Positions 44,364 through 52,936 of a DNA stretch of 64,000 bases are shown here, in pieces (the first letter of the stretch is position 1; the number at the start of each line of letters is the position of its first letter). Made by a program: the position numbers and the translations under genes. A model generated the notes under the pieces. The model was given only the letters and a program-made list of their open reading frames with translations, did no database searches and was not told where the DNA came from. The stretch comes from Prado023 sp963798745. Lineage in GTDB: Bacteria; Actinomycetota; Actinomycetes; S36-B12; CAIYMF01. Where the stretch lies: contig CAWCUF010000005.1 of the NCBI GenBank assembly GCA_963798745.1, forward strand, positions 1-64,000, in the 5' to 3' direction.

Positions 44364-45740
44364 GTGGCCGACAACCAGTTCGATGTCGTGATCCTCGGCG
44401 GCGGCAGCGGCGGCTACGCCTGCGCGCTGCGAGCATCCCAACTCGGCCTGTCGGTGGCCCTGATCGAGCAGGACAAGCTCGGCGGCACGTGTCTGCACCG
44501 CGGCTGCATCCCGACCAAGGCGCTGCTGCACGCCGCTGAGGTCGCCGACACCGCCCGCGAGAGCGCGCAGTTCGGTGTGAGCACCACGCTCAACGGGATC
44601 GACATGGGCAAGGTCAACTCCTACCGCGACGGGGTGGTCGCCCGGCTGTACAAGGGCCTGCAGGGCCTGGTCAAGAGCCGCGCCCTGACCTACGTGGAGG
44701 GCACCGGACGGCTCACCTCGCCGAGCACCGTCGAGGTGGACGGGACCACCTACACCGGGCGCAACGTCGTGCTGGCCACCGGTTCGTATGCCCGCAGCCT
44801 GCCGGGCCTGGACATCGGGGGGCGGGTCATGACCAGCGACCAGGCCCTGACCCTGGACCACATCCCCGAGAGCGTCATCGTGCTCGGCGGCGGGGTGATC
44901 GGGGTCGAGTTCGCCTCGGTCTGGAAGTCGTTCGGCTCGCAGGTCACCATCATCGAGGCGCTGCCCAGCCTGGTGCCGGCGGAGGACGCCTCGGTGGCCA
45001 AGGCGCTCGAGCGTGCGTTCCGCAAGCGCAAGATCGCCTTCTCCACCGGTGTGCGGTTCGCCAGTGTCAGCCAGGACGACAACGGCGTGGTCGCCACCCT
45101 CGAGGACGGGTCCACGCACAGTGCCTCGATCATGCTGGTGGCAGTGGGCCGCGGTCCCAACGCCACCGGGATGGGCTTCGAGGAGGCCGGCGTGTCGATG
45201 GAGCGCGGCTGGGTGCTCGCCGACGAGCGGCTGCGCACCAATGTGCCCGGGGTGTTCGCCGTCGGCGACATCGTGCCCGGGCTGCAGCTGGCCCATCGCG
45301 GGTTCCAGCAGGGGATCTTCGTCGCAGAGGAGATCGCCGGGCTCAACCCAGCGCCCATCGACGAGCTTGGCATCCCGCGCGTCACCTACTGCGAGCCCGA
45401 GATCGGCAGCATCGGGCTGACCGAGGCCCAGGCCAAGGAGAAGTACGGCGACGACGCCGTGGCCTCGGTGGAGTACAACCTCGGCGGCAACGGCAAGAGC
45501 CAGATCCTGGCGACCGCCGGGTTCATCAAGTTGGTCCGGCAGGTCGACGGCCCGGTGGTCGGCGTGCACATGATCGGCGCGCGCATCGGCGAGCAGATCG
45601 GCGAGGCCCAGTTGATCTACAACTGGGAGGCCTACCCCTCGGAGGTCGCCGCTCTCGTGCACGCGCACCCCACCCAGAACGAGGCCCTGGGCGAGGCTCA
45701 CCTCGCCCTGGCCGGCAAGCCCCTGCACTCCCATGCCTGA
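44364..45740 (+). CDS. lpd: Dihydrolipoyl dehydrogenase (E3)
   Basis: A 458-residue FAD flavoprotein that reoxidises dihydrolipoyl groups of the 2-oxoacid dehydrogenases and the glycine cleavage H protein. FAD site VVILGGGSGGYACALRASQLG; redox disulfide GGTCLHRGCIPTK (Cys43, Cys48); NAD site VIVLGGGVIGVEFASVWKSFG; second FAD motif TNVPGVFAVGDIVPGLQLAH; active-site base in HAHPTQNEALGE (residues 433-440). GTG 44364 has GAAAGG seven bases upstream. It is 74 bp ahead of sucB and probably co-transcribed with it. Confidence 0.94.
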   Translation: MADNQFDVVILGGGSGGYACALRASQLGLSVALIEQDKLGGTCLHRGCIPTKALLHAAEVADTARESAQFGVSTTLNGIDMGKVNSYRDGVVARLYKGLQGLVKSRALTYVEGTGRLTSPSTVEVDGTTYTGRNVVLATGSYARSLPGLDIGGRVMTSDQALTLDHIPESVIVLGGGVIGVEFASVWKSFGSQVTIIEALPSLVPAEDASVAKALERAFRKRKIAFSTGVRFASVSQDDNGVVATLEDGSTHSASIMLVAVGRGPNATGMGFEEAGVSMERGWVLADERLRTNVPGVFAVGDIVPGLQLAHRGFQQGIFVAEEIAGLNPAPIDELGIPRVTYCEPEIGSIGLTEAQAKEKYGDDAVASVEYNLGGNGKSQILATAGFIKLVRQVDGPVVGVHMIGARIGEQIGEAQLIYNWEAYPSEVAALVHAHPTQNEALGEAHLALAGKPLHSHA

Positions 45741-45790
45741 TCCCTGGCACACCTGATCCCTGGCACGCCTGATCCCTGGTCCTGATCCGT
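45737..45790. repeat. Three and a half tandem copies of CTGATCCCTGG
   Basis: The lpd-sucB spacer consists largely of CTGATCCCTGGCAC units with 15-16-bp spacing, the last ones shortened. The first copy includes the lpd stop codon. Confidence 0.8.
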
Positions 45791-45814
45791 CCAACCGATA
45801 GGAGCGACCCGCAG

Positions 45815-47725
45815 ATGTCGGTCACCGTCACCATGCCGCAGCTCGGCGAGAGCGTCACCGAGGGCACCGTCACCCGCTGGCTCAAGGAGGTCGGGGATGA
45901 GGTGCGCGCCGACGAACCCCTGCTCGAAGTCTCCACGGACAAGGTCGACACCGAGATCCCGGCTCCGACCTCCGGGGTGCTGCTGTCCATCGCGGCCGCG
46001 GAGGACGACACCGTCGAGGTCGGCGGCGCCCTGGGCGTGATCGGTGCGGCGGACGAGGCCGACGCCCCCGCGGACGACGACGCCCCGAGCGCTCCCGAGG
46101 AGGCTGCTGAGCAGAGCGCACCGGAACCCGAGCCGGCCGCTCCAGCCGCAGCCGCGTCCCCGCCTGCCGCGGCCGCGGACGCGCCTGCCCCGGCGGCACC
46201 TGCAGCGCCCGTCGACGCCGAGACGCCTCCGGATCCCAGCCCGCCCCGCTCCGGCAGCCGTGCGGTGCCCGGCACCGAGACGCCGGTGGTCCTGCCGGCC
46301 CTCGGCGAGTCCGTCACCGAGGGGACCGTGACCCGTTGGCTCAAGAGCGTGGGCGACATGGTCTCAGCCGACGAGCCGCTGCTCGAGGTCTCCACCGACA
46401 AGGTGGACACCGAGATCCCGGCGCCCAACTCCGGGGTCCTGCTCGAGATCCGGGTCACCGAGGACGAGACCGCCGAGGTCGGACAAACCCTGGGCATCAT
46501 CGGTACGCCGGCCCCGGCTGGCGCGCCCGAGCCTGGGCCCGAGCCCGCCCCGGCAGCCGAGCCGGCTGCGCAGACGCCCCCACCCCCGCCGGCCCCGACA
46601 CCGACCCCCGCTGCCGGGCCACCCGAGGCCTCGGCTCCCGAGGCGGCTCCCGCTGGGGGCGCGCACGCCGGCGCTGCGCCCTCCGACCTCTACGTCACCC
46701 CGCTCGTGCGCAAGCTCGCCGCTGAGTCCGGGGTCGACCTGGCCACCGTGCGCGGCACCGGCGTGGGCGGACGGATCACCAAGCAGGATGTGTTCGACGC
46801 CAAGCACCGTGGCGCTTCCACCGTCGGGTCCGCCTCGGCGTCCGCCGCGCCGGCTGAGTCGACACCCCCTGCGCCGCAAGCGCCAGCCGCGTCGGCACCC
46901 GCCGCTGCCGCCGCACCCGCCGCGCCCGCCGCTCCGGCCGCTGAGGCCACCCCAGCTCCCAAGGCACCGGCTGCGTCCACCAGGCCTGCGGCTCCCGCCG
47001 CCAGCAGCGACGCCCGCACCGAGAAGATGACCCGGCTGCGCAAGGTGATCGCCGAGCGCATGGTCGAGTCGCTGCACGTCTCGGCGCAGCTGACCACCGT
47101 GGTCGAGGCCGATGTCACCCGCATCGCCGGGCTGCGCAAGCGGCACAAGGAGTCGTTCGAGGCGCGCGAGGGCGTGAAGCTGTCCTTCATGCCGTTCTTC
47201 GCCAAGGCGATCATCGAGGCGCTCAAGGCCTACCCGGTCGTCAATGCCTCGATGGATCAGGCCGCCGGAACCGTCACCTACAACGACGCGATCCACCTGG
47301 GCATCGCCGTGGACACCGAGCGGGGCCTGTTGGTGCCCGTCGTGCGCGACGCTGACGACCTCAACCTCGGCGGGTTGGGTCGCAAGATCGCCGACGTGGC
47401 CGAGCGCACCCGCACCAACAAGGTCTCCCCCGACGAGTTGTCCGGTGGCACGTTCACGCTGACCAACACCGGCAGCCGCGGCGCGCTGTTCGACACCCCG
47501 ATCATCAACCAGCCCCAGGTCGGCATCCTGGGCCTGGGCTCGATCGTGCGCCGACCGGTGGTGGTGGTCGATGACACGGGCGCGGACTCCATCGCGATCC
47601 GCTCGATGGTCTACCTGGCGCTCACCTACGACCACCGACTGGTGGACGGGGCGGATGCCGCGCGGTTCCTGACCACGCTGAAGGCTCGCCTGGAAGCCGC
47701 GGACTTCGAGGCGGAACTGGGCTGA
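45815..47725 (+). CDS. sucB: Dihydrolipoamide acyltransferase E2 with two lipoyl domains
   Basis: A 636-residue E2 core of a 2-oxoacid dehydrogenase complex. Two lipoyl domains (about 1-80 and 155-235) each hold the lipoylated Lys in EVSTDKVDTEIPAP (Lys43, Lys196). They are joined by Ala/Pro/Glu-rich flexible linkers. The E1/E3-binding domain is LYVTPLVRKLAAESGVDLATVRGTGVGGRITKQDV (about 290-325). The catalytic CAT domain ends with YDHRLVDGADAARFL (His and Asp). In actinobacteria this gene serves the pyruvate and possibly 2-oxoglutarate complexes (DlaT, Rv2215), so the name sucB may be too narrow. The downstream lipB/lipA supply the lipoyl groups. Confidence 0.9.
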   Translation: MSVTVTMPQLGESVTEGTVTRWLKEVGDEVRADEPLLEVSTDKVDTEIPAPTSGVLLSIAAAEDDTVEVGGALGVIGAADEADAPADDDAPSAPEEAAEQSAPEPEPAAPAAAASPPAAAADAPAPAAPAAPVDAETPPDPSPPRSGSRAVPGTETPVVLPALGESVTEGTVTRWLKSVGDMVSADEPLLEVSTDKVDTEIPAPNSGVLLEIRVTEDETAEVGQTLGIIGTPAPAGAPEPGPEPAPAAEPAAQTPPPPPAPTPTPAAGPPEASAPEAAPAGGAHAGAAPSDLYVTPLVRKLAAESGVDLATVRGTGVGGRITKQDVFDAKHRGASTVGSASASAAPAESTPPAPQAPAASAPAAAAAPAAPAAPAAEATPAPKAPAASTRPAAPAASSDARTEKMTRLRKVIAERMVESLHVSAQLTTVVEADVTRIAGLRKRHKESFEAREGVKLSFMPFFAKAIIEALKAYPVVNASMDQAAGTVTYNDAIHLGIAVDTERGLLVPVVRDADDLNLGGLGRKIADVAERTRTNKVSPDELSGGTFTLTNTGSRGALFDTPIINQPQVGILGLGSIVRRPVVVVDDTGADSIAIRSMVYLALTYDHRLVDGADAARFLTTLKARLEAADFEAELG

Positions 47726-48615
47726 TGCGCATTGCGGTCACGGGGGCCTCGGGCCTGATCGGCACCGCGCTGGTGGCCCACCTGCGTGCTCAGGGCCACG
47801 AGGTGCTCCGAATGGTTCGCCGGGCCTCGGGGGCTCCCGACGAGGTCGCCTGGGACCCGACCGCCGGCACTGTGGACACAGGGGCCCTGACCGGGGTCGA
47901 GGGCGTGATCCACCTCGCCGGCGCCGGAGTGGGCGATCATCGCTGGACCGATGCGTACAAGGCGACGATCCGCGACTCCCGCGTGCAGGGGACCCGCACG
48001 CTGGCGGGAGCGCTGGCGGGCCTTCCCACCCCACCCGCGGTGCTCGTCTCCGGATCGGCGATCGGCTTCTACGGCGACACCGGTGACACCGAGGTGGCCG
48101 AGGACGCCCCCGCCGGCCAGGGCTTCCTGGCCGACGTGGTGGTGGCCTGGGAGGCCGCCGCCGAACCCGCGCGGGACGCGGGCATCCGCGTGGTGCACCC
48201 GCGGACCGGCCTGGTCGTCGCGCCTCATGGCGGCGCCTGGGGCAAGCTGTGGCCGATCTTCCGGCTCGGTGGCGGTGGTCGCCTGGGCACCGGGAAGCAG
48301 TGGTGGTCCTTCATCTCACTGCGCGACGAGGTCCGCGCCCTGGAGTTCCTGCTGGGAGACCTCTCGGGACCGGTCAACCTGACCGCACCCACCCCCGCGA
48401 CCAACGCGGAGGTGACCGAGGCCATGGGCGACCTGCTGCATCGCCCGACGTGGTTGCCCGTGCCGGCGAAGGCCCTCGAGATCGTCCTGGGCGAGTTCTC
48501 CTCGGAGGTGCTGGGCAGCGCACGCGTCGCGCCCACCGCCCTGCTGGACGCCGGATTCGACTTCGAGGATCCCAGCATCGAGCAGGCGCTGGCGTGGGCC
48601 TGGGCCCAGCGCTGA
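47725..48615 (+). CDS. TIGR01777-family NAD-dependent epimerase
   Basis: A 296-residue atypical SDR. MRIAVTGASGLIGTALVAHLRAQGHEVLRMVRR forms the Rossmann start. GVIHLAGAGVGDHRWTDAYKATIRDSRVQGTRTLA, VSGSAIGFYGDTGDTEVAEDAPAGQGFLA and RTGLVVAPHGGAW are the TIGR01777 hallmarks. WWSFISLRDEVRALEFLL and a C-terminal DUF1731-like block (RPTWLPVPAKALEIVLGEFSSEVLGSARVAP) follow. The start overlaps the sucB stop (TGATG), indicating co-translation. The reaction is unknown. Its place between the E2 and lipoate genes is conserved with Rv2216. Confidence 0.88.
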   Translation: MRIAVTGASGLIGTALVAHLRAQGHEVLRMVRRASGAPDEVAWDPTAGTVDTGALTGVEGVIHLAGAGVGDHRWTDAYKATIRDSRVQGTRTLAGALAGLPTPPAVLVSGSAIGFYGDTGDTEVAEDAPAGQGFLADVVVAWEAAAEPARDAGIRVVHPRTGLVVAPHGGAWGKLWPIFRLGGGGRLGTGKQWWSFISLRDEVRALEFLLGDLSGPVNLTAPTPATNAEVTEAMGDLLHRPTWLPVPAKALEIVLGEFSSEVLGSARVAPTALLDAGFDFEDPSIEQALAWAWAQR

Positions 48616-48618
48616 CGC

Positions 48619-49557
48619 TCAGGGCGACGCCTCATCGGTGGTGAGGACCTCCACCGACACGACCCGCCAGCCCGGCTCGGGCCCGGAGTCGACGGACGCC
48701 AGGACGACCGACCAGCGCGCCGGCCCCGCGGGATCGACCTGGGAGACGACCGTCCCCTCGGTGTCCACGAGCTCGTAGGCCGAGCGAGCATCGACGATCT
48801 GCAGCCGAACCTCGGACCCCGTCAACTCGGCCCGTTCGATGGCCATGACCTCGCTGGTGAGCCCAGCGGGGCGCAGGTCCTGTGCTGCCAGTTCGTCCAG
48901 CAGTGCCTGATCGGCCCGCCACGCCGGCGAGCCTGGTTGGGCGTAGCGGCCGAGTCCGCCGGGATCTCCTGAGGCCAGGACCTCGGACCGGCGTTCGTCC
49001 AGTTCGGCCATGACGGCCCACCAGTCCGTGCCCTGCAGGACGGCGGCGGCCGGCGCGTCAGCAGCCATCATGCCGTCAGCCGGTGCGGCACTCGCCTCCG
49101 GCAGCCCGCCCGGGGCAGCGGCTTCCGGCGCCACGGATGCGGTCGCCCCGGCAGGTGGCCCCGGCCGGCCGGGCACGCTCCCTGCCCCCGGGGCTTGCGC
49201 GCCGAGCGCGAGCGAACCGGCCGGACCCGCGCCGGAGGGTGCCACCTGACCGGGTTGCACCAGTCGCCCGGACACGAGGACGACCGCGAGCACCGCCAAG
49301 GCCAGCAGGCCCGCCCGCAGCCGACCAGTCGACCCACTGCCCCGGATCCGCTCGACCGCCCGTCGTCGGCGGCCGGGTACGTCGGCCGGGGCAGCCACCC
49401 GAACGCAGCCGACCCAGTCGCCCTCCTGCGGGCCCGAGCGGCGGCGCCAGCGCCCGGCCAGGCCTGATCCGGGCGCTGCATCTGCGCGCTGGTGCACTCC
49501 CGGGGTGCTGCTGATCCATCCGCCTGTTTCCTCGTTCTCCCCGTCCACGAGTAGCAC
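48619..49557 (-). CDS. Membrane-anchored hypothetical protein
   Basis: About 312 residues from a tentative GTG at 49557. The first 78 residues are Arg/Gly-rich and cytoplasmic. A single membrane helix (LRAGLLALAVLAVVLVSGRLV) spans about 80-100. A long Ala/Pro/Gly linker follows, then an external domain of about 130 residues (DWWAVMAELDERRSEVLASG, SPAWRADQALLDELAAQDL, ELTGSEVRLQIVDARSAYEL, WSVVLASVDSGPEPGWRVVSVE). The C-terminal part resembles the NTF2/SnoaL-like extracellular domains that follow anchors in actinobacteria, but I cannot name a family. The start is uncertain because no ribosome binding site stands out. It ends 3 bp from the convergent epimerase gene. Confidence 0.65.
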   Translation of the reverse strand: MLLVDGENEETGGWISSTPGVHQRADAAPGSGLAGRWRRRSGPQEGDWVGCVRVAAPADVPGRRRRAVERIRGSGSTGRLRAGLLALAVLAVVLVSGRLVQPGQVAPSGAGPAGSLALGAQAPGAGSVPGRPGPPAGATASVAPEAAAPGGLPEASAAPADGMMAADAPAAAVLQGTDWWAVMAELDERRSEVLASGDPGGLGRYAQPGSPAWRADQALLDELAAQDLRPAGLTSEVMAIERAELTGSEVRLQIVDARSAYELVDTEGTVVSQVDPAGPARWSVVLASVDSGPEPGWRVVSVEVLTTDEASP

Positions 49558-49652
49558 CCTGCCCCGGCCGGCGACTTTCGCCAAGCGGTTTTCCACAGGC
49601 CCGCGACGAGCCCCTGCCCACCGGACCGCCCACAGGTGTGTGACCGCGGGAG

Positions 49653-49658
49653 TACCGT
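49653..49658 (+). promoter_or_regulatory. -10 box, leaderless start of lipB
   Basis: TACCGT ends six bases before GTG 49665. This favours that codon over the GTG at 49659, which directly abuts the box. Confidence 0.55.
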
Positions 49659-49664
49659 GTGCTC

Positions 49665-50306
49665 GTGCGGATCGAAGGGCGCAGCGGCGACGGGCCGGTC
49701 GACTATCTGGCGGCCTGGGAGCAGCAACGCGCCTGGCATGCACAAGTCGTCGACGGGACGGCGGCCGACCTGGTCTGGCTGCTCGAGCATCCGCCGGTCT
49801 ACACCGCGGGGCGGCGCACCGAGCCGCTGGACCGCCCGTTCGACGGCACGCCGGTCATCGACGTTGACCGCGGCGGCAAGATCACCTGGCACGGCCCCGG
49901 CCAGCTGGTGGGTTACCCGATCGTGCGCCTGCCCGACCCGATCGACGTGGTGTCCCACGTCCGGCGCATGGAGTCGATGCTGATCGACGTGTGCGCCGAC
50001 CTCGGCGTCACGGCCGCTAGGGTCCAGGGACGCTCCGGCGTGTGGATTGACGCCGACGACCGTGGCGGTGCGCGCAAGATCGCGGCCATTGGAGTGCGGG
50101 TCTCCCGCGGGGTCACGATGCACGGCTTCGCGCTGAACTGCGACCCCGACCTGAGCTGGTACGACCGGATCGTCCCGTGCGGCATCCGCGACGCCACGGT
50201 GACCTCACTGTCCGCCGAGCTCGGCCGGGACGTCCCCGTCGCCGAGGCCCGCACCCTGGTCGTGGCCAGGATCGAGCAGCTCATCACCCCAAGCCCGCCT
50301 GCGTAG
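49665..50306 (+). CDS. lipB: Octanoyl-[ACP]:protein octanoyltransferase
   Basis: A 213-residue cytoplasmic enzyme that transfers octanoate from acyl carrier protein to lipoyl domains. The family core is clear: WLLEHPPVYTAGRRTEP, DRGGKITWHGPGQLVGYPIVRL, RSGVWIDADD with RKIAAIGVRVSRGVTMHGFALN (catalytic Lys in RKIAAIG), and YDRIVPCGIRDATVTSL with the catalytic Cys. It precedes lipA by 79 bp, and both have their own leaderless-type promoter. The targets probably include the E2 protein encoded just upstream. Confidence 0.93.
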   Translation: MRIEGRSGDGPVDYLAAWEQQRAWHAQVVDGTAADLVWLLEHPPVYTAGRRTEPLDRPFDGTPVIDVDRGGKITWHGPGQLVGYPIVRLPDPIDVVSHVRRMESMLIDVCADLGVTAARVQGRSGVWIDADDRGGARKIAAIGVRVSRGVTMHGFALNCDPDLSWYDRIVPCGIRDATVTSLSAELGRDVPVAEARTLVVARIEQLITPSPPA

Positions 50307-50373
50307 TCGAATCGACTGATCGAACGGGTCGGATCGACCACGCAGACTGACTGCGCATGGATGGGCTGACACG

Positions 50374-50379
50374 TAGGCT
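50374..50379 (+). promoter_or_regulatory. -10 box, leaderless start of lipA
   Basis: TAGGCT is followed by GGGCGC and then GTG 50386, with no Shine-Dalgarno sequence. Confidence 0.6.
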
Positions 50380-50385
50380 GGGCGC

Positions 50386-51312
50386 GTGATCACCCCTGAC
50401 GGCCGGCGGATGCTGCGCGTCGAGGCGCGCAACGCCAGCGTCCCGATCGAGCGCAAGCCCGACTGGATCAAGACCCGCGCCCGCACCGGTCCGGAGTTCA
50501 TGGCCATGCGCGAGCGGGTTGCCGGTGCCGGCCTGCACACGGTCTGCCAGGAGGCGGCGTGTCCCAACATCTACGAGTGCTGGGAGGACCGGGAGGCCAC
50601 GTTCCTGATCGGCGGTGCGCAGTGCTCCCGGCGCTGCGACTTCTGCCAGATCGACACCGGCCGGCCCGAACCCCTGGACCGCGACGAGCCGCGGCGCGTC
50701 GCGGAGTCCGTGGCCACCATGGGCCTGCGCTACGCCACGGTCACCGGCGTCGCCCGCGACGACCTGCCCGACGAGGGCGCCTGGCTCTATGCGCAGACCG
50801 TGCGCGCGATCCACGAGCGCAACCCCGGCTGCGGGGTCGAGGTCCTGATCCCCGACTTCTCCGGGATCCCCGAACTGCTGGTCCAGGTGTTCGACGCCGC
50901 CCCCGAGGTGCTGGCGCACAACCTGGAGACCGTCCCGCGGATCTTCAAGCGGATCCGACCGGCGTTCACCTACGAACGTTCCCTGGACGTCATCACCCAG
51001 GCCCGCGCCGCCGGGATGGTCACCAAGTCCAACCTGATCCTGGGGATGGGCGAGACCATCGAGGAGGTGCACACCGCTCTGGCCGACCTGCGCGCCGCCG
51101 GGTGTGACCTCATCACCATCACCCAGTACCTGCGGCCCACCCCGCGGCACCACCCGGTCGAGCGCTGGGTGCGTCCCGAGGAGTTCGTGGCGCTGGCCGA
51201 GCAGTCCCGGGAGTTGGGCTTCCTTGGCGTGATGAGCGGACCGCTGGTGCGCTCCTCCTACCGGGCTGGTCGGCTGCACGCACAAGCCATCGCCGCACGC
51301 GCCGGACGGTAG
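50386..51312 (+). CDS. lipA: Lipoyl synthase (radical SAM)
   Basis: A 308-residue radical SAM enzyme inserting two sulfurs into the octanoyl chain. The auxiliary cluster cysteines are in CQEAACPNIYEC (Cys54, Cys59, Cys65). The SAM cluster CxxxCxxC is CSRRCDFC (Cys80, Cys84, Cys87). Other signatures are ATFLIGGAQ, TVTGVARDDLPDEGA, AHNLETVPRIFKRIRP, MLGMGE-like LILGMGETIEEV and the C-terminal Ser ligand in GPLVRSSYRAGRLH. The length is normal. GTG 50386 follows its -10 box by six bases. Confidence 0.95.
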   Translation: MITPDGRRMLRVEARNASVPIERKPDWIKTRARTGPEFMAMRERVAGAGLHTVCQEAACPNIYECWEDREATFLIGGAQCSRRCDFCQIDTGRPEPLDRDEPRRVAESVATMGLRYATVTGVARDDLPDEGAWLYAQTVRAIHERNPGCGVEVLIPDFSGIPELLVQVFDAAPEVLAHNLETVPRIFKRIRPAFTYERSLDVITQARAAGMVTKSNLILGMGETIEEVHTALADLRAAGCDLITITQYLRPTPRHHPVERWVRPEEFVALAEQSRELGFLGVMSGPLVRSSYRAGRLHAQAIAARAGR

Positions 51313-51315
51313 GAT
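51310..51315 (+). promoter_or_regulatory. -10 box, leaderless start of DUF4191 gene
   Basis: TAGGAT, which contains the lipA stop codon, ends seven bases before ATG 51323. Confidence 0.5.
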
Positions 51316-51322
51316 CGCGCCC

Positions 51323-51994
51323 ATGTCGAAGATGGGTGACCGCGTCCGCGCGATCCGGGAGAACTACCGGATGGCCAAGAAGCACGACCCGCGGCTGGGC
51401 TGGATCCTCAGCGGGATCCTCGTGCTCGTGCTCGCGATCTTCATCGCCATCGGCGCGGCGACCGGCAACATGATCACCTTCGTGATCCTGGGCGTGTCGA
51501 CCGCGCTGATGATCGTGGCGATCGTCTTCAGCCGCCGCGCCATGCGCTCGGCGTACCGGTCGATCGAGGGCCAACCCGGCGCCGCGGTCGCCGTGATCCA
51601 GAACATGGCCAAGGCCGGCTGGGGCGTCACCCCGGCGGTGGCCGCGAACAAGCACCAGGACATCGTGCACCGCGCAGTCGGACGCCCGGGCATCATCCTG
51701 ATCGGCGAGGGCACCAGCCCCGCGCTGCCCGCGCTGATCGCCAGCGAGCGCAAGCGCACGGCCCGCTTCGTCTCCGAGGCCCCGATCGGCGAGCTGACGA
51801 TCGGTCCCGACGAGGGTCAGATCGCAATCGCCAAACTGGACAGGCACCTTCGGAAGATGCCCAAGGTGCTGGCTCCCGGTGAGGTCACGGCGCTGCGCAA
51901 GCGCCTCGACGCGCTGGGCAGTGCACCTCTTCCCATGCCCAAGGGCCCGATGCCCAGGAGCGGGCGGATGCCGCGCGGCGGCAAGATGCGCTGA
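51323..51994 (+). CDS. DUF4191 membrane protein
   Basis: A 223-residue actinobacterial protein of unknown function with two adjacent helices (LGWILSGILVLVLAIFIAIGAA and MITFVILGVSTALMIVAIVFS, about 28-75). A cytoplasmic domain follows (YRSIEGQPGAAVAVIQNMAKAGWGVTPAVAANKHQDIVHRAVGRPGIILIGEG) with a basic Met/Gly/Pro-rich end. It always sits next to lipA in actinobacteria (Rv2219 in M. tuberculosis), which suggests but does not prove a link to lipoate metabolism. It is separated from the RDD gene by 2 bp. Confidence 0.85.
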   Translation: MSKMGDRVRAIRENYRMAKKHDPRLGWILSGILVLVLAIFIAIGAATGNMITFVILGVSTALMIVAIVFSRRAMRSAYRSIEGQPGAAVAVIQNMAKAGWGVTPAVAANKHQDIVHRAVGRPGIILIGEGTSPALPALIASERKRTARFVSEAPIGELTIGPDEGQIAIAKLDRHLRKMPKVLAPGEVTALRKRLDALGSAPLPMPKGPMPRSGRMPRGGKMR

Positions 51995-51996
51995 CC

Positions 51997-52521
51997 GTGG
52001 CCGATTCGTCCGGCAGTGCGGGTACGCCCGGCGGTGCGGGTACCTCCGGCGGCGGGGGCGACCTCGGGCCGCCGGACGCCGCGGGTCCTCCCGGGGTATC
52101 CGGGCCTGGCGTGCCGAGGCCCGCGGAGGCCGCCTACCGCGGGCAGTCACTGGGCCTGCCCGCCTCCGGCTCCGGTTCCATGGCATCGCTCGGCCGGCGC
52201 GTGCTCGCGCTGTTCGTTGACTGGTTCGCTGCCCTGGTGATCTCCCGCGCCCTGGTCGGCGAGCCGACCACGACCCTGGAGACCTTCGCCACGCTGGGCA
52301 TCTTCGCCCTCGAGGTCACCCTCCTGACCTGGTTGTGGGGTGCCTCGTTCGGCCAGCGCCTGGTCGGGATTCGCGTGCTCGGCCGCACGCGCCGCCTCGG
52401 CCTGGTCGCGGTGGCACTGCGCACGCTGCTGATCTGCTTGGTCATCCCGCCCGTGGTGTGGGACGACCAAGGTCGCGGGTTGCACGACCGGGCAGTCGAC
52501 AGCCTGGTCCTGCGCGCCTGA
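51997..52521 (+). CDS. RDD-family membrane protein
   Basis: A 174-residue protein. A Gly/Pro-rich, probably disordered N-terminus of about 50 residues precedes three membrane segments: LGRRVLALFVDWFAALVISRAL with the RDD Arg-Asp positions, ATLGIFALEVTLLTWLWGASFGQRLVGIRVL, and a third helix ending in DDQGRGLHDRAVDSLVLRA. RDD proteins are poorly characterised membrane proteins, proposed in some cases to be transport-related. GTG 51997 is two bases after the DUF4191 stop, so the two are coupled. It corresponds to Rv2219A upstream of glnA1. Confidence 0.8.
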   Translation: MADSSGSAGTPGGAGTSGGGGDLGPPDAAGPPGVSGPGVPRPAEAAYRGQSLGLPASGSGSMASLGRRVLALFVDWFAALVISRALVGEPTTTLETFATLGIFALEVTLLTWLWGASFGQRLVGIRVLGRTRRLGLVAVALRTLLICLVIPPVVWDDQGRGLHDRAVDSLVLRA

Positions 52522-52936
52522 TCGGGGCTCGGGCGCGCAACCGCCGAGTTGTGGTCGAACCCGCCCTCCGGGACCGGTCCGTGGCGGCTCAACGCGCTCC
52601 GGGTGGTTGAACCCGTCCGCTGGTCGCGCGGTTTTTCCACCACACGAAGCGCGGTGAGCGCCGATCCGCCTTTCCCGGCCCGCCCTCTCCACCAGAACTC
52701 GGCGGTCGGGGCGGATCGAGCACGGACTCGGCACTGCGAACCTCCAGCGGGGAGCGCGGACGGATGTGCCCGGACCTCCAGCGCCACGCACGTAACGCGC
52801 GCGAAACAATGGGGACACCGACGGGAAATCCCGTCCGCCTAGCGTCGCTCACGAAGCGGCGGCCCCGGGATTCCGGGTCGCGGCCCGGTGCCACCATCCA
52901 GTGCCGCGTCGTGCGGCCTGATTCCAGGAGGTTGGT
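52522..52936. promoter_or_regulatory. glnA upstream region
   Basis: This 415-bp region carries no supported gene and must hold the glnA promoter. Around 52551-52573 and 52602-52624 are related direct repeats (GTGGTCGAACCCGCCCTCCGG and GTGGTTGAACCCGTCCGCTGG), reminiscent of dispersed palindromic elements. No clear GlnR box could be assigned, so nitrogen control is only assumed from the family. Confidence 0.45.
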
